From Niabella soli DSM 19437 (GTDB lineage Bacteria > Bacteroidota > Bacteroidia > Chitinophagales > Chitinophagaceae): a stretch of DNA of 64,000 nt. The notes below the pieces were generated by a model. The model did not search any database. It was not told the DNA's origin and saw nothing but the letters and a program-made list of their open reading frames with translations. The stretch is from the NCBI RefSeq assembly GCF_000243115.2, contig NZ_CP007035.1:2542001-2606000 (forward strand), read 5' to 3'. Each line of letters begins with the position of its first letter. Positions within the stretch are counted from its first letter, which is position 1. This document shows positions 52,617-62,375 of this stretch, piece after piece. The translations under genes and the position numbers were made by a program.

Positions 52617-53144
52617 TTACAGGAATACAGATAGTGTTTTCTTCAGCCGCCGCATGGCCCTTGTTATATGTGTTTCCACCGTTTTGGTTGAAATGGATAA
52701 AAGGGCTGCTGTTTCTTTATGAGAAAGGTCATCAATCCGGGCGTGGGTGAATACCTGTTGCTGCATCACCGGCATTTTTTTTATCACCTCCATCGCCTGT
52801 TTCAGATCATCCTTTTTTTCAATACTATCCAGTAAGGACCTGCCGGTTTCCATTGCTTCAGAATGGGGTAGATCAACCACCTTCCGGACCGCCTCTTTGC
52901 GTAACAGGTCCACCAGGGTGCTTTTGGCTATGCGGAACAACTGGGTGGAAAGACTATATTCCAGCGAGAGGGTTTCCCGGCGCTCCCAGATCTTGATAAA
53001 ACTCATTTGCACAGTTTCTTCGGCCAGCCATTCGGACCGGGTATATTTGAATATGTACTGGTACAACCGGACATGATACGCATTATAAAAAGCGTAAAAC
53101 GACTGTTGATCACCTCTTTTAATTTCCTCAAGCATCGCAAACAT
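52617..53144 (-). CDS. ECF-type RNA polymerase sigma-70 factor
   Basis: The 175-residue product has sigma region 2 (FYAFYNAYHVRLYQYIFKYT, with AEETVQMSFIKIWERR) and region 4 (MPVMQQQVFTHARIDDLSHKETAALL, with the helix-turn-helix STKTVETHITRAM). Regions 1 and 3 are missing, as in ECF factors. It heads a sigma-FecR-SusC-SusD operon and probably directs transcription of susCD. M1 at 53144 or M4 at 53135 could be the start. Confidence 0.94.
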   Translation of the reverse strand: MFAMLEEIKRGDQQSFYAFYNAYHVRLYQYIFKYTRSEWLAEETVQMSFIKIWERRETLSLEYSLSTQLFRIAKSTLVDLLRKEAVRKVVDLPHSEAMETGRSLLDSIEKKDDLKQAMEVIKKMPVMQQQVFTHARIDDLSHKETAALLSISTKTVETHITRAMRRLKKTLSVFL

Positions 53145-53369
53145 AGCGCTCCGAAATATTTTTCAAAAATAACGGAACGGGAAAATTATCAATAATAATA
53201 AACTGTTACCATATGGACCAAACAAGCAGAATAGTGTAACCCCATAATGCTTCTACATCAAATAAAAGGTTCACACTCCCTCAGATACTACATTTAACAA
53301 GCGACTTGAATTCAAATTTAGTGCAAAATCGTTTTTGTATGCAAAAAAAAGGCATTATTTCTTTTGCCC

Positions 53370-53377
53370 TATCTTTG
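53370..53377 (+). promoter_or_regulatory. Candidate -7 element for the aminopeptidase gene
   Basis: TATCTTTG matches TAnnTTTG exactly, 28 bases before the ATG at 53406. No -33 TTTG is at normal spacing; a TTTG lies only 5 bases upstream. Confidence 0.4.
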
Positions 53378-53405
53378 AACCATTCAAATTTAAATTTGTG
53401 TTTTG

Positions 53406-54698
53406 ATGAAATATTTACCGCTGAATCCCGCAATTTTTGTGAAAAACCGCAAGCGTTTTATCGATAAAATGGAAAAAAATTCCATCGCCATTTTTTTATC
53501 GAATGACGAAATGCCCGAAAACGGCGATGCCCTTTACAAATACAAACCCAACAGTACGTTGTTTTGGTTATCCGGTATCCGCCAGGAAGATTCAATGGTA
53601 ATTTTGTTCCCGGACAATCCTGATCCCAAATACCGCGAAGTGCTGGTATTGGTCCGGCCGAACGAATTAAAGGAAAAATGGGACGGCAGGCGTTTGCGTG
53701 CTCCGGAAGCCACAGCCATCAGCGGCATCCAAACCGTGGTTTGGCTGGATTCCCTGGACGCTTTGCTACAGGGCTGGATCCATTCAGCGCATAATATTTA
53801 CCTGGACACTAATGAAAACGACCGGAAAAGCGCTTTGATTGAAACACGTCAGTACCGGTATATAAAAGAACTACAGACAAAATATCCGTTGCATCATTAT
53901 TTAAGAGCTGCGCCATTAGTAAAAGAGTTGCGGGCTATCAAATCACCTGAAGAGGTGGAAGTGATCAAAAAAGCGATCGCTATTACCGAAACAACCTTCC
54001 GGCGGCTGTTGCAGTTTATTAAACCCGGGGTATGGGAATTTGAGATCGAAGCAGAAATTGTTCACTCCTTTTTAAGCAACCGTGCCACCCGTGAAGGATA
54101 CAGCAGTATTATTGCCTCCGGCGACAATGCCCGCGTGCTGCACTATATTGAAAACAACCAGCAATGTAAAGACGGCGACCTGATCCTGATGGATTTTGGC
54201 GCAGAATACGGCGGCTATAACGCAGACCTTACCCGCACCGTCCCGGTGAACGGCCGGTTTACCAAACGCCAACGGGCGGTATATGACGCCTGCCTCCGGC
54301 TTCACCGCTATTGCGCATCTATATTAAAACCGGGCATTACCATTGCCGCCTATCATGAAAAAGTAGGAGACCAGGCTACTAAAGAATTTATCAGCCTGGG
54401 GCTACTGACCAAGAACGATGTAAAGAACGAAGATCCGGCCAACCGGGCCTACCGCAAATACCTGTATCATGGTATCAGCCATCACCTGGGTGTTGACGTA
54501 CACGACCTGGCCCCCAACTTCCATGTACCGCTGAAAGCGGGGATGGTATTGACTATTGAACCAGGCATCTATATTGAAGAAGAGCAGATGGGCATTCGCA
54601 TCGAAAACAATTTTCAACTAACGCGCAGCGGGAATATTGATCTGATGAAAACCATGCCCATTGAAGCCGGCGACATTGAAAAACTGATGAATAGTTGA
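53406..54698 (+). CDS. Xaa-Pro aminopeptidase (M24 family)
   Basis: The 430-residue metallopeptidase removes N-terminal residues before proline. It has an N-terminal aminopeptidase P domain (about 1-135) and an M24 pita-bread domain. Metal ligands are visible: D in LILMDFGAEYGGYNAD and D in DLTRT, H in YHGISHHLGVDVHD, E in TIEPGIYIE, and E in MGIRIENNF. The ATG at 53406 follows a TTG that is also in frame. The gene precedes the sdh operon but has its own promoter-like element. Confidence 0.94.
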   Translation: MKYLPLNPAIFVKNRKRFIDKMEKNSIAIFLSNDEMPENGDALYKYKPNSTLFWLSGIRQEDSMVILFPDNPDPKYREVLVLVRPNELKEKWDGRRLRAPEATAISGIQTVVWLDSLDALLQGWIHSAHNIYLDTNENDRKSALIETRQYRYIKELQTKYPLHHYLRAAPLVKELRAIKSPEEVEVIKKAIAITETTFRRLLQFIKPGVWEFEIEAEIVHSFLSNRATREGYSSIIASGDNARVLHYIENNQQCKDGDLILMDFGAEYGGYNADLTRTVPVNGRFTKRQRAVYDACLRLHRYCASILKPGITIAAYHEKVGDQATKEFISLGLLTKNDVKNEDPANRAYRKYLYHGISHHLGVDVHDLAPNFHVPLKAGMVLTIEPGIYIEEEQMGIRIENNFQLTRSGNIDLMKTMPIEAGDIEKLMNS

Positions 54699-54710
54699 GC
54701 CAAGTACCGG

Positions 54711-54767
54711 ATACTAGATGCATGATACTGGAATCGGGATATCAAGGATCAAGGATCTTGCATCTAG
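54711..54767. repeat. Short inverted and tandem repeats before sdhC
   Basis: CTAGATGCA (54714-54722) is inverted as TGCATCTAG (54759-54767). Between and after them lie ATCAAGGATCAAGGATC and AGCATCAAACATCC tandem words. The gap holds no gene. Confidence 0.6.
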
Positions 54768-54796
54768 CATCAAACATCCATGCTATATGTCATTTT

Positions 54797-54830
54797 TTTG
54801 TCAGCAATTAATCGTTAAGCGTTACCTTTG
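54797..54830 (+). promoter_or_regulatory. Candidate promoter of the sdh operon
   Basis: TTTG (54797-54800) and TACCTTTG (54823-54830) are separated by 22 bases, within the range reported for Bacteroidota promoters. The sdhC ATG is 31 bases downstream. Confidence 0.5.
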
Positions 54831-54861
54831 TGGACAATTTAATCACCTTCTATAAGAAAAT

Positions 54862-55587
54862 ATGAACTGGTCTCAATTTTTTACTTCCGCAGTTGGTAAA
54901 AAAATTACCATGGCCCTGTCCGGAATCTTTTTAATTCTTTTTTTGATCGTTCATGCCGGACTGAACGCTTGTATTTGGGCCAATGATGGTGGCGTGATGT
55001 TTAACAAAGCGGCCCATTTTATGGGAGCCAATGTGGTTCCCCGCGTATTGGAAATCGGGCTTTTTGTGTTCTTCTTAATTCACATAATCCAGGGTCTTGT
55101 ATTGGAGATCCAAAACCGCAGTAAACGCGGGAAAGGCTATGCCGTAAAAATGGGTAACCGCGGCAGCGCCTGGAACAGCCGCGCCATGGGCATCCTGGGT
55201 GCGTTGGTGCTGATCTTTTTAGCAGTGCACCTGAGTGACTTCTGGTACCCCAGCCGTTTTGGCGGGTTAACCAATATGTATATTGATACAGCCACCAACC
55301 AGATCGTACCTGCCGGAACCCTGGGCGGAAAAGAATATCATGATCTGTATGGAGAAATGCTGCACCAGTTTACCTCCTACCCCTGGATCATTATTCTTTA
55401 TGAAGTGGGAGTAATTGCGCTGTTCTGGCACCTGGTACACGGGTTTCAAAGTTCCTTCAGGACGCTGGGCCTTACCAATCATAAATATATAGGCCTGATA
55501 AAAGGTACCGGTATTGTTTATTCAGTAATCATTTGCCTGGCCTTTATGCTGATGCCCTTAAGCTTTTACTTTGGTTGGATCCAATAG
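54862..55587 (+). CDS. sdhC: Succinate dehydrogenase cytochrome b subunit
   Basis: The 241-residue membrane anchor is of the single-subunit b558 type used by Bacteroidota and epsilon-type fumarate reductases. Five hydrophobic segments hold conserved His residues for two b haems, for example in [33 protein letters not shown] and [11 protein letters not shown]. It transfers electrons from SdhB to menaquinone. It is first in the sdhC-sdhA-sdhB operon. Confidence 0.94.
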   Translation: MNWSQFFTSAVGKKITMALSGIFLILFLIVHAGLNACIWANDGGVMFNKAAHFMGANVVPRVLEIGLFVFFLIHIIQGLVLEIQNRSKRGKGYAVKMGNRGSAWNSRAMGILGALVLIFLAVHLSDFWYPSRFGGLTNMYIDTATNQIVPAGTLGGKEYHDLYGEMLHQFTSYPWIIILYEVGVIALFWHLVHGFQSSFRTLGLTNHKYIGLIKGTGIVYSVIICLAFMLMPLSFYFGWIQ

Positions 55588-55643
55588 ACACCAGCCATCA
55601 GACATCAGATCTCAGACATCAACTATTAAATATCAAATCAGAT
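55587..55643. repeat. Tandem CATCAGA-type words in the sdhC-sdhA gap
   Basis: Repeated CATCAGACATCAGATCTCAG and GACATCA words, followed by TTAAATATCAAATC, fill the 56-base gap. No structure stronger than AGATCT is seen. Confidence 0.5.
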
Positions 55644-57620
55644 ATGCTTGATTCAAAAATACCCGCCGGAAAATTAGAAGAGAAATGGGCCGATTTCAAA
55701 GGACATTGCAAATTGGTGAACCCGGCGAATAAGAGAAAATTAGAAATCATCGTTGTGGGTACCGGGTTGGCAGGCGCCTCAGCCGCCGCGGCTTTAGGCG
55801 AACAGGGCTATCAGGTTAAGGCCTTTTGTTTCCAGGATTCGCCACGCCGTGCGCACTCCATTGCGGCACAGGGCGGGATCAACGCAGCAAAAAATTATCA
55901 GAATGACGGAGATTCTATTTTCCGTTTATTCTACGATACCATCAAAGGGGGCGATTATCGTTCCCGCGAAGCAAATGTGCACCGCCTGTCGGAAGTAAGC
56001 GGTAACATCATCGACCAGTGCGTGGCGCAGGGGGTTCCGTTTGCCCGCGAATATGGCGGGTTGCTGAATAACCGTTCTTTTGGCGGCGTGCAGGTAAAAA
56101 GAACCTTTTATGCTGCCGGCCAAACCGGACAGCAATTATTGATCGGCGCTTACCAGGCACTGGAACGCCAGGTAGCTTTGGGTAATGTAAAAATGTACAG
56201 CCGCCATGAAATGCAGGACATTGTGGTTATCGATGGCAAAGCAAGAGGCATCATTACCCGCAACCTGATCAACGGTCAGTTGGAGCGCTTTTTCGGGCAT
56301 GCCGTAGTGCTGGCTTCCGGCGGATATGGCAATGTTTTCTATCTTTCTACCAACGCCATGGGCAGCAACGTTACCGCTGCATGGCGGGCGCATAAAAAAG
56401 GAGCGCATTTTGCCAACCCTTGCTTTACACAGATCCACCCCACTTGTATTCCTGTATCCGGCGATCACCAAAGCAAGCTGACGCTGATGTCGGAATCATT
56501 AAGGAACGACGGTCGTATCTGGGTGCCTAAAAAACAGAACGATACCCGTAAACCCAATGATATTCCGGAAGAAGAAAGAGATTATTACCTGGAAAGAAGA
56601 TATCCCGCTTTCGGGAATCTGGTACCGCGCGACGTGGCCTCCCGTGCCGCAAAAGAGCGTTGTGATGCAGGTTACGGCGTAGGCACCACCCGGCAGGCGG
56701 TATACCTGGATTTCCGGTATAACCTGATCAATAAATATGGCAGAGCTGAAGCTAATAAGCACGGCATACAGAACCCCGATACAGAAACCCTGGTGCGCCT
56801 GGGTAAAGAAGTGGTGAAAGAAGAGTATGGTAACCTGTTTGATATGTATGAAAAGATCACCGGGGAAAACCCTTACGAAGTGCCGATGCGCATTTATCCT
56901 GCGGTGCACTACACCATGGGTGGTCTTTGGGTAGATTATGAACTGATGACCAGCGTAACAGGACTGTTTTGCCTGGGTGAAGCCAACTTCAGCGACCACG
57001 GCGCCAATCGTTTGGGCGCATCGGCGCTGATGCAGGGCCTGGCCGATGGCTATTTTGTAATTCCTTATACGATGGGTAATTATCTGGCAGGGGAGATTGG
57101 GGTAAAACCCATTCCCACTTCCGACAGGACTTTTGTTGAAGCAGAAGCGCAGGTTAATGACCGCATCAACCGGCTGATGACCATACAGGGCACCCAAACC
57201 GTAGAAAGTTTTCACAAACGCCTGGGCAAGATCATGTGGGAAAAATGTGGTATGGCCCGCAATGAGCAGGGATTGAAAGAAGCCATCCAGGAAATAAGAG
57301 ACCTCCGGGCAGATTTTTGGAAAAATGTGCGCATACCAGGTGGTATTTATGAAATGAATCCGGAACTGGATAAGGCCGGTCGCGTAGCCGATTTTCTTGA
57401 ACTGGGAGAGCTGATGTGCATAGACGCTCTGGATCGCAAAGAGAGCTGCGGCGGCCACTTCCGTGAAGAAAGCCAGACCTCTGAGGGCGAAGCATTGCGT
57501 AATGATGAAGGCTTCATGCACGTTTCTGCCTGGAAACAAACCGGCGAGAACACATGGCAACTGGACAAAGAGCCGCTGGAGTATGAGGTGATTAAGCCAA
57601 CGCAACGGAACTATAAGTAA
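55644..57620 (+). CDS. sdhA: Succinate dehydrogenase/fumarate reductase flavoprotein
   Basis: The 658-residue product oxidises succinate to fumarate using covalently bound FAD. The FAD-binding [19 protein letters not shown] is near residue 34, and [19 protein letters not shown] near 65 holds the His that binds FAD. The substrate-site HPTCIP is near 264 and [17 protein letters not shown] near 457. Frame continues upstream to 55533, overlapping sdhC; the ATG at 55644 is the family start. A four-helix-bundle gene separates it from sdhB. Confidence 0.96.
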   Translation: MLDSKIPAGKLEEKWADFKGHCKLVNPANKRKLEIIVVGTGLAGASAAAALGEQGYQVKAFCFQDSPRRAHSIAAQGGINAAKNYQNDGDSIFRLFYDTIKGGDYRSREANVHRLSEVSGNIIDQCVAQGVPFAREYGGLLNNRSFGGVQVKRTFYAAGQTGQQLLIGAYQALERQVALGNVKMYSRHEMQDIVVIDGKARGIITRNLINGQLERFFGHAVVLASGGYGNVFYLSTNAMGSNVTAAWRAHKKGAHFANPCFTQIHPTCIPVSGDHQSKLTLMSESLRNDGRIWVPKKQNDTRKPNDIPEEERDYYLERRYPAFGNLVPRDVASRAAKERCDAGYGVGTTRQAVYLDFRYNLINKYGRAEANKHGIQNPDTETLVRLGKEVVKEEYGNLFDMYEKITGENPYEVPMRIYPAVHYTMGGLWVDYELMTSVTGLFCLGEANFSDHGANRLGASALMQGLADGYFVIPYTMGNYLAGEIGVKPIPTSDRTFVEAEAQVNDRINRLMTIQGTQTVESFHKRLGKIMWEKCGMARNEQGLKEAIQEIRDLRADFWKNVRIPGGIYEMNPELDKAGRVADFLELGELMCIDALDRKESCGGHFREESQTSEGEALRNDEGFMHVSAWKQTGENTWQLDKEPLEYEVIKPTQRNYK

Positions 57621-57664
57621 TGTGAAAATGTGAGAATGTGAAGATTTGAGAATGTGAGAATTAG
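57618..57664 (+). repeat. TGTGAAAATGTGAGAA-type repeat, left of the four-helix-bundle gene
   Basis: Four or five tandem variants of AATGTGAGAATG immediately after the sdhA stop. The complement of the same words occurs at 58133-58180 on the far side of the small gene. Confidence 0.7.
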
Positions 57665-57711
57665 GGAGAATGGGTACATTTGATGTATTGTTCACCTATA
57701 AATTTCACATT

Positions 57712-58122
57712 ATGGAAACGAAAAACATCATTGTAGAAAAATCCTTAACCTTTGGCGTAGCAATAGTAAGGTTTTCGGAGTTGTTAGAAGGAGCAAAAAA
57801 ATATGTAGTGGCAAAACAAATATTGCGTTGCGGAACATCAATCGGCGCAAATATTTTTGAGGCACAACATGCAGAAAGCAGATCGGATTTTGTTCACAAA
57901 ATGAAAATAGCCGTAAAAGAGGCAAACGAAACATTGTATTGGCTGTTTATTTGTGAGCGAAGTGAAAATTATCCGGTTAGTAGTTCTTTAAAAGAGATGT
58001 GCGAAGAATTGATACGGATTGTATCAAAAATTATTATATCAAGCAAAGGCAGTATAAGAGGAAGATTAATGCTAAGTTTAATTGCTCTCTCAACTGTATT
58101 TTTTAAAATAAGAATGGTTTAG
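57712..58122 (+). CDS. Four-helix-bundle protein (23S rRNA intervening-sequence type)
   Basis: The 136-residue product is of the S23/IVP family of small helical proteins, first known from intervening sequences in 23S rRNA genes and related to the Avd accessory protein. Family words are visible: [44 protein letters not shown], and [12 protein letters not shown]. The last about 20 residues ([19 protein letters not shown]) are atypical and may be read-through past a lost stop. The ATG at 57712 gives the normal start. It sits between sdhA and sdhB inside a repeat-bounded segment. Function unknown. Confidence 0.88.
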   Translation: METKNIIVEKSLTFGVAIVRFSELLEGAKKYVVAKQILRCGTSIGANIFEAQHAESRSDFVHKMKIAVKEANETLYWLFICERSENYPVSSSLKEMCEELIRIVSKIIISSKGSIRGRLMLSLIALSTVFFKIRMV

Positions 58123-58132
58123 ACAGGGGCGT

Positions 58133-58180
58133 GATTTCAATTTTCACATTTTCACACCTGTCACATTTACACATTATAAT
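58133..58180 (+). repeat. Complement of the left repeat, right of the four-helix-bundle gene
   Basis: TTTCAATTTTCACATTTTCA followed by CACCTGTCACATTTACACAT. The words are the reverse complement of those at 57618-57664, though not in exact register. It ends 6 bases before the sdhB ATG. Confidence 0.7.
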
Positions 58181-58186
58181 TTGTTT

Positions 58187-58960
58187 ATGGAGCATTATTC
58201 AATGAATTTGACCCTGAAGGTGTGGAAACAAAAAAATGCTGATACCAGCGGTAAGTTTGAGTCCTACAAAGTATCCAATATTTCATCAGAAATGTCCTTT
58301 CTGGAAATGTTTGATGTATTGAATGAACAACTGGTTCGTGAAGGGAAAGAACCCGTAGCGTTTGACCACGATTGCCGGGAAGGTATTTGCGGCATGTGCT
58401 CCATGTACATTAACGGGCGTCCGCACGGGCCCTGGCACGGCACCACTACCTGCCAGCTACATATGCGCGCCTTTAAAGATGGCGATACCATTGTGGTAGA
58501 ACCCTGGCGGGCTAAGGCGTTCCCCGTGGTGAAAGACCTTATTGTGGATCGCGGTGCCTTCGACCGGATCATCCAGGCCGGGGGATATATTTCTGTAAAT
58601 ACCGGTAATGCGCAGGACGGTAATAACATCCCGATTCCAAAGGACGATGCCGACAAATCATTTGCTGCTGCAGCCTGTATCGGTTGCGGTGCCTGTGTGG
58701 CGGCTTGTAAAAACTCATCGGCACTGTTGTTTCTCTCTGCAAAAGTTTCTCACCTGGCTTTATTGCCCCAGGGAGATACCGAAAGAAAACAAAGAGCCCT
58801 GGATATGGTGGCCCAGATGGACAAAGAAGGCTTTGGCTCCTGCACCAATACCGGCGCTTGCGAGGCGGTTTGTCCAAAAGAAATTGAGATCACCAATATC
58901 GCGCGATTAAACAGGGAGTACCTTTCTGCGGGTTTGGCTACTGATACTAAAGGCCACTAA
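58187..58960 (+). CDS. sdhB: Succinate dehydrogenase iron-sulfur subunit
   Basis: The 257-residue product links SdhA to the cytochrome b anchor. The 2Fe-2S ligands are in [15 protein letters not shown] and TTCQLHM. The 4Fe-4S ligands are in [11 protein letters not shown], and the 3Fe-4S and remaining ligands in [16 protein letters not shown]. The ATG at 58187 gives [13 protein letters not shown]; an ATG five codons later (58202) is an equally good start. It is separated from sdhA by the four-helix-bundle gene and its repeats, but the strand is the same. Confidence 0.95.
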   Translation: MEHYSMNLTLKVWKQKNADTSGKFESYKVSNISSEMSFLEMFDVLNEQLVREGKEPVAFDHDCREGICGMCSMYINGRPHGPWHGTTTCQLHMRAFKDGDTIVVEPWRAKAFPVVKDLIVDRGAFDRIIQAGGYISVNTGNAQDGNNIPIPKDDADKSFAAAACIGCGACVAACKNSSALLFLSAKVSHLALLPQGDTERKQRALDMVAQMDKEGFGSCTNTGACEAVCPKEIEITNIARLNREYLSAGLATDTKGH

Positions 58961-58983
58961 TAGTCTTCAATTTTGATATTTTT

Positions 58984-59011
58984 AAAGCCCTGGTAGTCGC
59001 CGGGGCTTTTT
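58984..59011 (+). terminator. Intrinsic terminator of the sdh operon
   Basis: AAAGCCC (58984-58990) pairs with GGGCTTT (59003-59009), extended inside by a mismatched TGG/CCG segment, and followed by TTG-rich sequence. It lies 24 bases after the sdhB stop. Confidence 0.78.
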
Positions 59012-59112
59012 GTGTCTTCACGGCAAAAGACTTTACCAATCTATGCGTTCGCCTTGAAGTTTCGAAGAACAGACGTATATATTCATCGCCCCGCCATATT
59101 GCCAATGCACTG

Positions 59113-61404
59113 TTAGCGGCTGGGCTTTTCCACTATTGCCTTAATGTCGCTCAAATTATTTATTATGCCTCTTTCTCTATATGCGGATGCTTGTTTAATT
59201 TGAATACAGTGTATGCTTTTTTTCCATTGCACTTCTAAACTCATAGATATTGCCATATATATAGATTTACGCAAGTCCTTTCCATTTGAGTTCTCTGCAA
59301 ATTCTTCTCTTAAATCGGGAGAAAGATTTAAATCGACGACTGTTGTATATAAATTATATTCGTCAATAGTTTTGACTAACGAGTACTTTTCAATCTCTTC
59401 GGACTTTGGTTCTTTATAATTTAATTTGGGTAGGTCTTTTAGTTTTAGCACAAACAAGGAGTCTCCGACTAAATGATAATTTCTGTGATTGAAATTTATT
59501 ATTTTAAAGTCTTTTAATGAGTCATTATTAGCATTTTTTATTAACTCTTGAATATTAATTCCAAAAGATACTATCGCATAGTCATTAGAGACAATGCCAA
59601 GACGGCTAATTCCCGGAACAATATCTTGTGAGTTAAGCAAATAACTTGCAGAAGAAGCAAGTACAAATATTGCTGATATCGCATCTTTATATTTGTTTGA
59701 AAAACTTTCTGGCAAAAAAGAATCAAAGTTTGAGTGCTCTGCATCTTGATTCTCGGCAAAACCGCTTTTATCGATTATATTCGACCGACCGTTTACATAC
59801 CATTTATTTAAATCTCCATTAAGTTCAAATTCATTATCAATTATTTGATATTCTTCGAAAATTGGTTTTAATATCGAGGCGGTAGTATTCCTAAACCTTT
59901 GAACTTTTGTAGGCGAAACTGGTTGTTCAATCTCTGTTCCTTCAAAAGAATCAATTACATTTTGTTTGACCTTTTCTATAAACTCAATTGGCTTAGGCTG
60001 ATTATATTTTTCACACCATTCATCTGCCACAAAATCTAATCCTGTAGTGATTAATAATTCTTTGTTATTTAGGACTTCTTCAACTAGCTTCTTGAAATAA
60101 TCTAGATTGTCTATCCATTGTCTTTTTTCTCCTTGAGTAGTGGGTATTCTGGGATAGTTTAAAGGCTTCATTGTAATTAAATGAGGCACTATAGAATATT
60201 GTCTTATAAATAATAGAGCGATGTATTTGCAAATCCACTGCTTTATAATTCCGTCTGAATTTAATCCTCCTAAATCTGGGAACCCGTATCTAGAAGATAT
60301 CCAAGGGTGTTTCATTTCATAGGGGTCTCTAAAATTGAAGTATAAGCCAAAGACTTCATCCATTGTGTCAGGTAAAAGCTCATATTGTGGAGGAATACTT
60401 TGAGTGTAACTGAAAGCTCTTTGCAGACAGTTATAGTGCTTTTTGTATAAAAGCAATCCTCCTAAAGCATAGTGAAATTCAAGAAATCTTTTTCTATCTG
60501 ATAATCTTATGTCTATTTCGCCTTGATTGGTTATTTCAAAAGTTTCATTGGAATAATTTGGATAAATGTAATCTAAGGATTGGCGGATATATTGATAAGC
60601 CGTTTCCCAATGATATATTATATAATCTTCTCTTTCGTATTTTATTGCAAGCAGAATATTTCTCCAAATCCAAACATAAGTTTCTTCGGAAACTTTTGTA
60701 TTCCCGAATTCTCCAAGAAGCCAAACACTTCCTGCTGTTCGATGCTCCAGAAAAGTCAATCGTTTATTTTTTTGAAACGCTAGGTCCTCAATTGTTTTAT
60801 ATACTAGGTCATAATAAGTTGAAGGATAAACTACCTCCTTATTCTGAATATTGTCACGAACCTTTTTGAACGCTCCATACATAAAATCAGAAACCGTTTG
60901 TGAAATTTTTTCGTTCTGATTCTTTATTGAAAAGTATAAGACATCAGCTATTGCGCGAAAAAACTCAAATTCATTGTCTTCAGATTTTTTATTATGCTTT
61001 TCAATTATTTTATTTGTATGCAGCAGTAAATGTCTTTCAATTATATATGGCAAATACTTTGTCGGGGTATAATAAACTAACACCTTTTTTACAAAGTAAA
61101 AGAAACTTACAATTAATAAAATAGTCGAAATAATAAGAATGTACTCTGATGATTTTCCAATCAAAATATTTAACCCATCAATTTTAATATGGGGTGGAAG
61201 TTTAAGCATCCAAACTAACAAGGAGACCAGTGAAACCCTTAATGAAAAAGTAAAAAACTTGTTTTCCCTTTCTTTACTAAATAGGTCAACAATTATTTGT
61301 GAAGAGTACTTTTCGTCGAGTCGTGAAATCACCTCTAATAAAATTGGATAAGCAATGCCTAAAATTGCCGCAATAAAGGAAACGCAAACTGAAATATTGT
61401 CCAT
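59113..61404 (-). CDS. Large orphan membrane protein, unknown function
   Basis: The 763-residue product is not recognised. Two or three hydrophobic segments lie in the first 110 residues (about 5-25, 52-66 and 88-108). A long, helical, mostly cytosolic-looking region (about 120-650) follows, then a C-terminal part with alternating strands and helices. Tryptophan and tyrosine are frequent in the middle (for example YVWIWRNILLAIKYEREDYIIYHWE). Base composition is visibly AT-rich compared with the sdh genes, which suggests acquisition by transfer. There is no partner in an operon and no enzyme motif I trust. A defence or signalling role is possible but unsupported. Confidence 0.7.
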   Translation of the reverse strand: MDNISVCVSFIAAILGIAYPILLEVISRLDEKYSSQIIVDLFSKERENKFFTFSLRVSLVSLLVWMLKLPPHIKIDGLNILIGKSSEYILIISTILLIVSFFYFVKKVLVYYTPTKYLPYIIERHLLLHTNKIIEKHNKKSEDNEFEFFRAIADVLYFSIKNQNEKISQTVSDFMYGAFKKVRDNIQNKEVVYPSTYYDLVYKTIEDLAFQKNKRLTFLEHRTAGSVWLLGEFGNTKVSEETYVWIWRNILLAIKYEREDYIIYHWETAYQYIRQSLDYIYPNYSNETFEITNQGEIDIRLSDRKRFLEFHYALGGLLLYKKHYNCLQRAFSYTQSIPPQYELLPDTMDEVFGLYFNFRDPYEMKHPWISSRYGFPDLGGLNSDGIIKQWICKYIALLFIRQYSIVPHLITMKPLNYPRIPTTQGEKRQWIDNLDYFKKLVEEVLNNKELLITTGLDFVADEWCEKYNQPKPIEFIEKVKQNVIDSFEGTEIEQPVSPTKVQRFRNTTASILKPIFEEYQIIDNEFELNGDLNKWYVNGRSNIIDKSGFAENQDAEHSNFDSFLPESFSNKYKDAISAIFVLASSASYLLNSQDIVPGISRLGIVSNDYAIVSFGINIQELIKNANNDSLKDFKIINFNHRNYHLVGDSLFVLKLKDLPKLNYKEPKSEEIEKYSLVKTIDEYNLYTTVVDLNLSPDLREEFAENSNGKDLRKSIYMAISMSLEVQWKKSIHCIQIKQASAYRERGIINNLSDIKAIVEKPSR

Positions 61405-61524
61405 TGCTTTATAAGGTCAGTTAATTTCTTTAGTAGGGTGTGTCAAATAGCCTTGTTGCTTACTCTCAAATATACGCAACCTACCCCTAATTAATCGTTT
61501 GTAAACGCTTAATCCCGGCTATCT

Positions 61525-61926
61525 TTATTTGCTAATCAATTTCTCCAACCTTGCCATCATTTCATCCTTTTCCTTCATCATGCGCTCGTACAAGGCAATT
61601 TTTTCTTCGTGCAGTTGAACGATTTTATCAATTGGGTTTATTGTGGGATTATTGTAAACTACAGCAGCATTGTCATTAAAAGTGCTGGATATAACAGTAA
61701 TAGCCTGTTCTTCATCAAAATTTTCTATAGCCGCTGCCGGTATTTTTAAAATAGCGGCTACCTGTTGCAGCAGGGATGCGTCAATGCTTTCTTTCTGCTC
61801 CAGCAGGGATACTTTTTGCTGGTTCCAGTCATCCCCCAGATCTGCCGCCAGTGCATCCTGCTTAATACCCAGCATTTCGCGGAAGCGTTTTATGTTTCGG
61901 CCTTCGTGTATTTTGTGTGTTGGCAT
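61525..61926 (-). CDS. XRE-type helix-turn-helix regulator
   Basis: The 133-residue product has an XRE domain (about 8-68, NIKRFREMLGIKQDALAADLGDDWNQQKVSLLEQKESIDASL). A linker and a C-terminal coiled-coil segment (about 103-132, LHEEKIALYERMMKEKDEMMARLEKL) follow, probably for dimerisation. It diverges from the small gene at 62088. Target unknown. Confidence 0.85.
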   Translation of the reverse strand: MPTHKIHEGRNIKRFREMLGIKQDALAADLGDDWNQQKVSLLEQKESIDASLLQQVAAILKIPAAAIENFDEEQAITVISSTFNDNAAVVYNNPTINPIDKIVQLHEEKIALYERMMKEKDEMMARLEKLISK

Positions 61927-62087
61927 AGCATTATATTTTGTTATTGCAAATGTAGGTTATTAGCAGAATATGCTTCTGCTGTAAAATACGTGTTTTTATT
62001 TGTACGCTACATACGGGCTATGTAGGTTACAGCACCGGCACGGCCTTGCTTTGTATTTTAAATAACACACCGCAAAACCTTAAAAAC

Positions 62088-62321
62088 ATGAATGCAAAAA
62101 CACAACTGATGCTAAAAGACTGGCTGAAAAAACGCCCCGCCATTTACATAAACGCGCAACTGCGCATTATGCTATCCAGCTATATTGACCGCTGCCCCGG
62201 CGATACTGTAAATAGCAACCTGGTGAAGGATATTTTAGCCGTAGGTGAGCTATTGGATATGTTGGAAAACTATGTTAAAAAGAGGCACCCGGCAAAACTT
62301 AAAGCTTCAAAAAGCAAATAA
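62088..62321 (+). CDS. Small protein of unknown function
   Basis: A 77-residue basic, helical protein (MNAKTQLMLKDWLKKRPAIY, ending KKRHPAKLKASKSK). No family is recognised. The ATG at 62088 is preferred over an upstream TTG. It is 54 bases before the next gene on the same strand and divergent from the XRE gene, so the three may form one module. Confidence 0.6.
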   Translation: MNAKTQLMLKDWLKKRPAIYINAQLRIMLSSYIDRCPGDTVNSNLVKDILAVGELLDMLENYVKKRHPAKLKASKSK

Positions 62322-62375
62322 ATATCGGTATATTCGCTACATAACTTATTTTGTTAAACCCCTAAACAATGTACC

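Noticed and set aside
56499-57695. 398-codon open frame on the minus strand opposite sdhA
   Set aside because: It lies entirely antisense to a clear SdhA, has no family motif, and its composition (many His, Phe, Ile, Val) is what an antisense frame of a conserved gene gives.
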